A DNA stretch of 31,409 nt, taken from contig JAZNZB010000009.1 in the NCBI GenBank assembly GCA_045594705.1, forward strand, positions 1-31,409. The letters are read 5' to 3'. Source of the DNA: SVQP01 sp045594705. GTDB lineage: Bacteria > Bacillota > Clostridia > Oscillospirales > CAG-272. This document shows, piece after piece, positions 7,230 through 13,408 of the stretch. Under the pieces are notes generated by a model. It was given only the letters and a program-made list of their open reading frames with translations, ran no database searches and had not been told where the DNA came from. The number at the start of each line of letters is the position of its first letter. The first letter of the stretch is position 1. A program made the translations under genes and the position numbers.

Positions 7230-7251
7230 AAAAATTCGGGCGATTCCCGAA
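7230..7251 (-). terminator. Second minus-strand terminator-like hairpin
   Basis: TTCGGG (7235-7240) / CCCGAA (7246-7251); on the minus strand it is followed by TTTTTA. It lies exactly at the edge of the rpe-tail duplicate, so it belongs to the inserted segment. Confidence 0.6.
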
Positions 7252-7274
7252 AACTATTACTATTTGGATGGACT

Positions 7275-7308
7275 AAACAACCCGACAGCTTTCACTGTCG
7301 GGTTGTTT
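7275..7308. terminator. Terminator of the CxxC gene
   Basis: 14-bp perfect stem AAACAACCCGACAG (7275-7288) / CTGTCGGGTTGTTT (7295-7308), 6-base loop, overlapping the stop codon of the minus-strand gene. T tracts are modest on both sides. Confidence 0.85.
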
Positions 7309-7553
7309 TATTCATTACGTATTATCCACTTGAACGTTTCCTTGAAATCATTCATGCAATCGGGGCAAATCCAGTAGTAATTGTCTGCAGTGGTATATCC
7401 TTGATGTAAAGTATCAGGATAATGAGCAAATTTGTTCCAGCAAAACTCGCAATGATCGTGATCCTTTTCCATGGGAAATTGGCGTAAATACAGCGTTTTT
7501 CCCAGCAAGTACGATTCCTGTCCTCTCAGTCTCCAGTCGCTGTTGTCCGGCAT
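7308..7553 (-). CDS. Small Cys-rich (CxxC...CxxC) protein, unknown
   Basis: 81 aa. It has HDHCEFCWNKF in the middle and WICPDCMNDFKETFKW near the C-terminus: two CxxC pairs plus His, a likely zinc site. I recall similar short hypothetical proteins in Bacillota but no functional name. It starts 6 bases after the rpe stop codon with only a weak GGGG as RBS, so it may be translated by coupling from rpe. It lies inside the 385-bp step bounded by the two rpe tails, so it probably arrived as cargo. Its own strong terminator follows directly. Confidence 0.7.
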   Translation of the reverse strand: MPDNSDWRLRGQESYLLGKTLYLRQFPMEKDHDHCEFCWNKFAHYPDTLHQGYTTADNYYWICPDCMNDFKETFKWIIRNE

Positions 7554-7559
7554 ACGTAC

Positions 7560-8231
7560 TTACCCCAAAAACGGATTGATCTTTGCGGTATCCTTCATGC
7601 CGACGATGACGGATCTCGGCTTTTTGGACTTGAAGATGGCAGAGCCGGCCACGATGACGTTTGCGCCTGCACCGGTGCAATAGCCCACGTTTTCGGGCGT
7701 GACGCCGCCGTCTACCTCAATGTCTAACTTCAAGCCGTTTTCCATGCAGTATCTGCGCAGCACGCGCACCTTGTCAAGCATGGGAACCATGAGCGTCTGA
7801 CCGCTGAAGCCGGGCTCGACTGTCATGACCGTGACCTGCGAAAGCTTAGGCAGGTAAGGGAAGATGGTCTCAATGGGCGTTGCGGGCGAGATGGCCATGC
7901 CTGCGCGCATTTCGTGCGAAGCGATGGCGCGAATGACTGCCTCGGGATCGTCGGTGCTTTCTACGTGGAAGGTGATCATATCCGCACCCGCCTTGACAAA
8001 GCGATCTATGTAGCGAATGGGATCGTTGATCATCAGATGTACGTCAAAGATCAGCTTGGTGTGCTTACGGATCGAAGCAACCAGCTCGGGACCAAAGCTG
8101 ATATTGGGAACAAATGCGCCGTCCATGATATCCAGATGCAGATATGCGGCGCCGGCATCCTCTACTTTCTTGATTTCATCAGCCAAATGCGCGTAGTCGG
8201 CAGCCAGCAGGGAAGGAGAGATATAAGTCAT
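7560..8231 (-). CDS. rpe: Ribulose-phosphate 3-epimerase
   Basis: Interconverts ribulose 5-phosphate and xylulose 5-phosphate in the pentose phosphate pathway. 223 aa, TIM barrel. Signatures: ISPSLLAADYAHL at the start, HLDIMDGAFVPNISFG (metal-binding His/Asp), DVHLMI, MTVEPGFSGQ and EVDGGV. The start is ATG 8231 with AAAGGA upstream; the longer in-frame extension to 8255 has no support. It lies 129 bases downstream of ispF on the same strand; no clear promoter was seen in that gap, so it may be read from the tsaE-ispF transcript. Its last codons exist in a second copy at 7175-7229. Confidence 0.97.
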   Translation of the reverse strand: MTYISPSLLAADYAHLADEIKKVEDAGAAYLHLDIMDGAFVPNISFGPELVASIRKHTKLIFDVHLMINDPIRYIDRFVKAGADMITFHVESTDDPEAVIRAIASHEMRAGMAISPATPIETIFPYLPKLSQVTVMTVEPGFSGQTLMVPMLDKVRVLRRYCMENGLKLDIEVDGGVTPENVGYCTGAGANVIVAGSAIFKSKKPRSVIVGMKDTAKINPFLG

Positions 8232-8360
8232 AATTTTTGTTCCTTTCTGTTGCAAGATGTGGAATTATGTCATACGCTGTAGTGTGAAGATCCGCACAGG
8301 AGCGATGACCTGGAAAAGAAAAGCTTGGGAAGTCGGAGAAGCTGTCACTCGCTTTGTGCT

Positions 8361-8834
8361 TTATATAGATTCGATCAGGCAGACTGCGTGCGCAGCCATG
8401 CCGAGCCCCTCGCCCGTGAAGCCCAAGTGCTCCTCGGTGGTGGCCTTGATATTGATGCAGCCACAGTCACATCCCAGCGCGCAGGCCAGATTTTGGCGCA
8501 TGGTGGGGATGTGAGGGGCAAGCTTGGGGGCTTGCGCGATGACGGTGGCATCAATGTTGCCGATGCGGTAGCCCTGCGCATGCAGCAATGCTGCCACGTG
8601 CGCTGCAAGCTTTAGGCTGTCTGCGCCCTTGTAGGCGGGATCGGTATCGGGAAAATGCTTGCCAATGTCACCGAGCGCAGCCGCGCCCAGCAGCGCATCC
8701 ATGATCGCGTGCGTTAGCACGTCGGCATCCGAATGGCCAAACAGCCCTTTTTCATAAGGAATATTGACGCCGCCAAGGATCAGATCGCGCCCCTCGACCA
8801 AGCGGTGCACGTCGTAGCCGTGTCCGATTCTCAT
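8361..8834 (-). CDS. ispF: 2-C-methyl-D-erythritol 2,4-cyclodiphosphate synthase
   Basis: Fifth enzyme of the MEP isoprenoid pathway. 157 aa, the usual length. Starts MRIGHGYDVHRL with metal ligands D and H in GYDVH, then GLFGHSDADVLTHAIMDALLG and FPDTDP. ATG 8834 overlaps the ispD stop by four bases (ATGA), a sign of coupled translation. A longer frame upstream lies wholly inside ispD and is rejected. Confidence 0.97.
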   Translation of the reverse strand: MRIGHGYDVHRLVEGRDLILGGVNIPYEKGLFGHSDADVLTHAIMDALLGAAALGDIGKHFPDTDPAYKGADSLKLAAHVAALLHAQGYRIGNIDATVIAQAPKLAPHIPTMRQNLACALGCDCGCINIKATTEEHLGFTGEGLGMAAHAVCLIESI

Positions 8835-9610
8835 GTCTCGTCCTCCTGCTCGCGCATTCCAAGGATAAATTGCGCGTAGGGAAGGTCGTCGGGCTCGGTG
8901 ATCTTGATATTCTGCTTGGAGCATTTGACCATCTTGACAGGGTGCTTCACAAACTCGATCAGGGAATTATCGTCGGTGGCGGTGAACTTATGCTCAATGG
9001 CAGCGTAGCTTGCGGCCAGGTAGAGCGCGTGACGGAACACCTGGGGCGTTTGTGCCTGCCAGCAGAGCGCGCGCTCGGGGGTTTGTGCGATATAGCTTGC
9101 CTTGTCCACCACCTTGACCGTGTCGGTTGCGGGAATGCCCGCAGATGCGGCGTCGGTCTTGTAGGCCACGCGGCAGACCTCGCTGATCTCCTCGGGGGTG
9201 GTCAGGCAGCGCGCCGCGTCCGCAATGGCCACGTAGCGTACCTTGTCGCTGACTGCCTCTACACCCGCAAGGGCAGAAGCCTGTCTGGTCACGCCACCGG
9301 GAACAACGGCGGTCAGCTTGGTAATGCCGTATTTTTTCTTAAACCCTTGGTAGATATCGATCTCGTCCTCGCGCGCTGCGACCACGATCTCCTTGATACA
9401 AGGGGTGTTCTGATAAGCAAGCAGCGTATGCACCACCACGGGCTTGCCGCAAAGGTCCAGCATCTGCTTGGTGAGCGCTGTGCCCATGCGCGTGCCGCTA
9501 CCGCCCGCTACGATCACAGCGGCGGTATAATTGCGCTTGCCTGCTTCTTTATCAGCCGCGCGCAGCACGTCAGCGACGTCGCGGGCAGCTTCTTTTGCCG
9601 TATAACTCAT
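8831..9610 (-). CDS. ispD: 2-C-methyl-D-erythritol 4-phosphate cytidylyltransferase
   Basis: Third MEP-pathway enzyme: transfers CMP to methylerythritol phosphate. 259 aa, somewhat longer than the usual 225-235 because of a helical N-terminal extension of about 28 residues (begins MSYTAKEAARDVADVL). The nucleotide-binding motif AAVIVAGGSGTRMG follows, then KQMLDLCGKPVVVHTL, and AIADAARCLTTPEEI, where most relatives have HDAARP: the usual His and Pro are changed. ATG 9610 overlaps the rpiB stop by four bases (ATGA). ispF follows with the same overlap. The changed HDAARP motif deserves a check but the rest is typical. Confidence 0.93.
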   Translation of the reverse strand: MSYTAKEAARDVADVLRAADKEAGKRNYTAAVIVAGGSGTRMGTALTKQMLDLCGKPVVVHTLLAYQNTPCIKEIVVAAREDEIDIYQGFKKKYGITKLTAVVPGGVTRQASALAGVEAVSDKVRYVAIADAARCLTTPEEISEVCRVAYKTDAASAGIPATDTVKVVDKASYIAQTPERALCWQAQTPQVFRHALYLAASYAAIEHKFTATDDNSLIEFVKHPVKMVKCSKQNIKITEPDDLPYAQFILGMREQEDET

Positions 9611-10065
9611 TTTTTCTCACTTTCGTCTAACGCGTTGATGGCGTCCACGCGGGGCTGATGGCGGCCGCCCTCAAAGGCTTGATTCAAAAATACATCCACC
9701 AAGTCGCACGCTACGCCGTAACCGACCACGCGCGCGCCAAAGCAAAGCACGTTGGCGTCGTTATGCTGACGGGTTGCACGCGCGGAGAACACGTCCGAGC
9801 AGCAAGCGGCGCGAATGCCCGCGTGCTTGTTTGCACACATGGACATGCCAATGCCTGTGCCGCAGATCAGAATGCCGGTTGCGTATGCACCGCTCTGGAT
9901 TTGGGAGCACAGCGCGTGTGCAATATCGGGGTAGCTGCAGGACTCGGGGGAGTAGCATCCTACGTCCAGAGTCTCCACACCCTTGGTGGCAAGGTATTGC
10001 TTGATCTGCTCCTTGAGTGCAAAGCCTGCATGGTCACATCCGATAACAATTTTGTTTTGCAGCAT
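9607..10065 (-). CDS. rpiB: Ribose 5-phosphate isomerase B
   Basis: Converts ribose 5-phosphate and ribulose 5-phosphate. 152 aa, the RpiB/LacAB fold. Signatures: GCDHAGFALKEQI at residues 8-20, TLDVGCYS, GILICGTGIGMSMCANKH with the catalytic Cys in ICGTG, and RQHNDANVLCFGARVVG. Start ATG 10065 has AAAGAGG upstream; the frame remains open into tsaB but that part is a shadow. It sits between tsaB and ispD, and with rpe further on puts two pentose-phosphate steps in this unit. Confidence 0.96.
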   Translation of the reverse strand: MLQNKIVIGCDHAGFALKEQIKQYLATKGVETLDVGCYSPESCSYPDIAHALCSQIQSGAYATGILICGTGIGMSMCANKHAGIRAACCSDVFSARATRQHNDANVLCFGARVVGYGVACDLVDVFLNQAFEGGRHQPRVDAINALDESEKK

Positions 10066-10084
10066 AGTCTGTATGCCTCTTTCT

Positions 10085-10792
10085 TTATAATTTGTTTTGA
10101 TTTGCAAGTCGTTCGTTTCTCTCACGCTCTGCTTGAGAGGGACGCAGGTATTCCACCGAGAGAGACGCATCATCGGTTGCAAGACCCTGACGGTATGCGG
10201 CAAGTCCGCACATGGCAACGCTGTAGCCGCTTTGATATCTCAGCTCCTCGGGAACGGGGAGCACCTTTGTTTTTGCAAGATTTTCCAACGTGATGTCGTA
10301 TCCGTCACCGACCAAGTAAACCGGCTGATCCATGTTGCAAAGCTGCTCGTCCAGCTCGGAGATCGAGATGGCGCGATCGGGGCAAAGGCGGGTGAGCACT
10401 CCGTCCTTACAAGCAAACAGTGCGTTATACACCTGTGCGCGACGCGCATTCATCACAGGACAGATCACGCCGTCAAAGCAGCGCAGATTATAAGCCAAGG
10501 CCTCTAAGGTGGAGATGCCCGCGCAGGGAACGTCCTTGCCAAAAGCCAGGCCTTTGACGGTTGCTACACCGATTCTCACACCTGTAAACGAGCCCGGGCC
10601 GCGGCTGACCGCAAACAGATCCAGATCGTCGATCTCCCATTCGGCCAAGCGCAGCGCGGATTCAATCATGGGCAGCAGCGTCTGGGAGTGTGTGTTTCCT
10701 GTATTGAGTGTATAGAGTGCGACAAGACGCTCGTCCTCGCACAAGGCCACCGTGCCGACGATGGCGGTGGAATCAAGAGCCAAAATCTTCAT
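10085..10792 (-). CDS. tsaB: tRNA t6A biosynthesis protein TsaB
   Basis: ASKHA-fold partner of TsaD in making N6-threonylcarbamoyladenosine at position 37 of ANN-decoding tRNAs. 235 aa. Typical N-terminus MKILALDSTAIVGTVALCED, HSQTLLPMIE, and the family motif SRGPGSFTGVRIGVATVKGLA. RBS AAAGGATC precedes ATG 10792. It begins 3 bases after tsaE. tsaD itself is not in this window. Confidence 0.96.
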   Translation of the reverse strand: MKILALDSTAIVGTVALCEDERLVALYTLNTGNTHSQTLLPMIESALRLAEWEIDDLDLFAVSRGPGSFTGVRIGVATVKGLAFGKDVPCAGISTLEALAYNLRCFDGVICPVMNARRAQVYNALFACKDGVLTRLCPDRAISISELDEQLCNMDQPVYLVGDGYDITLENLAKTKVLPVPEELRYQSGYSVAMCGLAAYRQGLATDDASLSVEYLRPSQAERERNERLANQNKL

Positions 10793-10795
10793 CTG

Positions 10796-11254
10796 TCAGA
10801 TCCTTTCTATCAAGATCTCGCGGCTGTCGGGCTGCTGTGCGTCATTTTTGGTGATGGTGACGCGCAGATAATGCAAGGGCAGCGCGTAAGGGATCTTTTC
10901 GCACCATTCCGCAATGCAGATGCCGCGGTCGGGGTAGTCGTCAAATCCCATGGAATATAAGTCGTCCTCCGAGTCGATGCGGTACATGTCAAAGTGGAAC
11001 AGCGATTTTTTTGTGGCCTTATTACGGTATTCGTTGACCAAGGTAAAGGTGGGTGAGCGCACAAGGATTTCGGGAGAGAGCACAGAGGCAAAGCCTCGCG
11101 TAAATGCGGTCTTTCCAACGCCCAAGTCACCGTACAGTGCTACAAAGCGGGGAAGCGTTGCGTCGTCCTGCAGCATATCTGCAAGACGCGCTCCCAGACT
11201 CTCTGTCTCGGCAGGGCTATTCGATTGTGCCGTATGCGGAAAAGTCAGTTGCAT
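10796..11254 (-). CDS. tsaE: tRNA t6A biosynthesis ATPase TsaE
   Basis: P-loop ATPase that recycles the TsaB-TsaD complex. 152 aa. Walker A is GDLGVGKTAFTRG, followed by SPTFTLVNEY and HFDMYRI, and AEWCEKI, all typical. The start is ATG 11254: it has AGGATGGG upstream, while the earlier in-frame ATG at 11281 lies at the expected transcription start, only 6 bases from the -10 box. First gene of the tsaE-tsaB-rpiB-ispD-ispF unit. Confidence 0.95.
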   Translation of the reverse strand: MQLTFPHTAQSNSPAETESLGARLADMLQDDATLPRFVALYGDLGVGKTAFTRGFASVLSPEILVRSPTFTLVNEYRNKATKKSLFHFDMYRIDSEDDLYSMGFDDYPDRGICIAEWCEKIPYALPLHYLRVTITKNDAQQPDSREILIERI

Positions 11255-11286
11255 AATTACCCATCCTAAACATTTATTCATACTAT

Positions 11287-11315
11287 ATTATAACACAAAA
11301 AGCCCCTTGTGTAAA
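11287..11315 (-). promoter_or_regulatory. Promoter of the tsaE operon
   Basis: On the minus strand, TTTACA (11315-11310), 17 bases, TATAAT (11292-11287). The -35 hexamer lies inside the loop of the upstream terminator (11297-11324). Confidence 0.85.
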
Positions 11316-11324
11316 GGGCTTTTT
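11297..11324 (-). terminator. Terminator after the DUF896 gene, overlapping the tsaE promoter
   Basis: AAAAAGCCC / GGGCTTTTT 9-bp stem (11316-11324 with 11297-11305) with a 10-base loop, ending in TTTTT on the minus strand. Confidence 0.85.
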
Positions 11325-11341
11325 GTTTCGAATTTGCGTTT

Positions 11342-11563
11342 TTATTTCTTTTCGTTATCCTTGCGGTCAGAAACCTGCTCGCGCGTACCGTCGGGACGCA
11401 CGATGACCGTGTTATCCAGAATTCCGGTCATGGATGCGCGGAATTCACGGATATACTCGGTGCGCAGCGCAGCGCGCTCCTGTTGCTCCTCGGGTGTGAG
11501 CACCTCGCCTCTCTTGACCTTGTGCGCAAGCTCGTTGATGCGGTCCAATTTTGCTTGTTCCAT
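11342..11563 (-). CDS. DUF896 (YnzC-like) small protein
   Basis: 73 aa, helical. Matches the DUF896/UPF0291 pattern: a helix with INELAHKVKRGEVLTPEEQQ, then RTEYIREFRASM and a short charged tail. Bacillus YnzC is the structural representative; its function is not firmly known. RBS AAGGAGTG overlaps the stop of the ABC transporter gene upstream, so the two are co-transcribed. A terminator follows. Confidence 0.9.
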   Translation of the reverse strand: MEQAKLDRINELAHKVKRGEVLTPEEQQERAALRTEYIREFRASMTGILDNTVIVRPDGTREQVSDRKDNEKK

Positions 11564-11576
11564 ATCATTTCACTCC

Positions 11577-13349
11577 TTAATCGGCCGTGTACAGCTTGTA
11601 AAGATCTGCGTACATGCCGCCTTTTTCTGTCAATTCCTTGTGCGTGCCCTCTTCCACAATGCCGTCAGCCGTCAGTACCACGATGCGGTCTGCATTCTTG
11701 ATGGTGGTCAGTCGGTGTGCGATGGTGATGGTGGTTCTGCCCACGGTCAGCTTTTCAATCGACTTCTGCACCAGTCTCTCACTTTCGTTATCAAGTGCGC
11801 TGGTTGCCTCGTCTAAGATCAGCACGGGGGGATTTTTGAGGAATACGCGGGCGATCGAAACGCGCTGACGCTGTCCGCCCGACAGCTTGAGTCCGCGCTC
11901 ACCCACGTAGGTATTGTACCCGTCGGGCAGCTCGGATATGAATTCATCCGCGCCTGCGAGTTTTGCCGCCTCTATGATCTCCTCGTCGGTGGCGTCGGGC
12001 TTGCCGTATGCAATGTTCTCGCGGATGGTGCCCGAGAACAGATACACGTTTTGCTGTACGATACCGATGTTCTGACGCAACGAGCGCATGGTCACGTCCT
12101 GCACGTTCTGGCCGTCGATCAGAATCTGACCGCCCTGCAGCTCGTAAAAGCGGGGAATAAGCGAGCAAAGCGTGGTCTTGCCGCAGCCCGAAGGGCCGAC
12201 AAGGGCTACGTTTTCGCCTGCTTTAACGTGCAGGGAAAGATCGCTGAGCACGTTCTGCTGCTTGTCCTCCTCGTAACGGAAGGTCACCTTGTCCAGCACG
12301 ATGTCGCCCTTGACGTCGGAGAGTACCTTGGCGCCGGGCTTGTCCTTGATGTCGGGCTCAACGTCCAAAATCTCGGAGAAGCGTTCAATGCCCGTCATAC
12401 CGCGCTGGAATTGCTCGGTGAATTCCACGATGCGGCGTACCGAGGTGAACAGGGTGGAGACGTACATCAAAAACGCTACGTAATCGGCAGCCTCTAACTG
12501 GATTACGGGATTTTTCGCGGTCAGCAGCAGTGCACCCACCACCACGACAACGATGTACAAAAGGCCCTCAAAGAAGCGGGTAGACGCCTGGAACATGCCC
12601 ATGTAACGGTACATGAGTCCCTTGATGCCTAAGAATTTGGTGTTGCCCTGGCGGAACTTTTCAATCTCGGTGGATTCGTTTGCAAACGCCTTGACCTCGT
12701 GAATGCCGAGTAGGCTATCTTCGACCTGCGAGTTGAGTTCGCCCACCTGCGAGCGCGACAGACGGAAGGTCTCCTTCATCTTGCCGTTGAACGAGATCAG
12801 CACCAGAATCATGATGGGGATCATGGCAAAGGTGACAAGTGCCAGTACGGGATTGATGACCAGCAGGATGACGAAAGAGCCGAGAATCTTGACGCCCGCG
12901 ATAAAGAATTCCTCGGGGCAGTGATGCGCAAACTCGGTAATGTCAAACAGGTCGTTGGTGATACGCGACATCAGCGTACCGATCTTGGTGTTGTCAAAGT
13001 AAGAAAAGCTGAGCTTTTGCAGGTGTCCGAACAGGTCGCGACGCATGTCGGTCTCCATCTTGGCACCCACGATGTGCCCGCGATTGGCCATGAAATAATA
13101 GGCCAGCGTGTCGATCAGACGCATCAGCAGATATACGCCGCCAAAGGTCAGGATCAGCGTCACAGTCAGCGTTTCAGGCTCGGATTCGGCTCTGCCCGTG
13201 ATATTGCGCACGATCAGGGGGAGCGCAAGCTCGCATACGGTGGTCAGCGCAGCACAAAAGAGGTCAAAGACCAGATCCTTGGTATAGGGCTTATAATAGG
13301 GAAGAAAACGCTTCAAGGGATGCGTTTTCCCGGTTTTATTTTTGGCCAT
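11577..13349 (-). CDS. ABC exporter half-transporter (MsbA/LmrA type)
   Basis: 590 aa, fused TM domain and ATPase, expected to work as a dimer in the membrane exporting lipids, peptides or drugs. The first about 330 residues hold six TM helices, with the family stretch SFSYFDNTKIGTLMSRITND. The ATPase domain has Walker A GPSGCGKTT, signature LSGGQRQRVSIAR, Walker B VLILDEATSALD and switch His in TIAHRL. Start ATG 13349 has AAAGGAG 8 bases upstream; the 12-residue longer frame overlaps the hairpin at 13374. Substrate cannot be assigned. It lies downstream of pheT behind a hairpin and is followed by the DUF896 gene. Confidence 0.95.
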   Translation of the reverse strand: MAKNKTGKTHPLKRFLPYYKPYTKDLVFDLFCAALTTVCELALPLIVRNITGRAESEPETLTVTLILTFGGVYLLMRLIDTLAYYFMANRGHIVGAKMETDMRRDLFGHLQKLSFSYFDNTKIGTLMSRITNDLFDITEFAHHCPEEFFIAGVKILGSFVILLVINPVLALVTFAMIPIMILVLISFNGKMKETFRLSRSQVGELNSQVEDSLLGIHEVKAFANESTEIEKFRQGNTKFLGIKGLMYRYMGMFQASTRFFEGLLYIVVVVVGALLLTAKNPVIQLEAADYVAFLMYVSTLFTSVRRIVEFTEQFQRGMTGIERFSEILDVEPDIKDKPGAKVLSDVKGDIVLDKVTFRYEEDKQQNVLSDLSLHVKAGENVALVGPSGCGKTTLCSLIPRFYELQGGQILIDGQNVQDVTMRSLRQNIGIVQQNVYLFSGTIRENIAYGKPDATDEEIIEAAKLAGADEFISELPDGYNTYVGERGLKLSGGQRQRVSIARVFLKNPPVLILDEATSALDNESERLVQKSIEKLTVGRTTITIAHRLTTIKNADRIVVLTADGIVEEGTHKELTEKGGMYADLYKLYTAD

Positions 13350-13373
13350 TTCGAAACTCCTTTTATGGGGAAA

Positions 13374-13396
13374 GGGCTGTTGCATGGCAACAGCCC
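13374..13396 (-). terminator. Hairpin between pheT and the ABC exporter
   Basis: Perfect 10-bp stem GGGCTGTTGC/GCAACAGCCC with a 3-base loop. On the minus strand only TTTCCCC follows, so termination is probably partial. Confidence 0.6.
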
Positions 13397-13408
13397 GTAT
13401 TCTAACTT

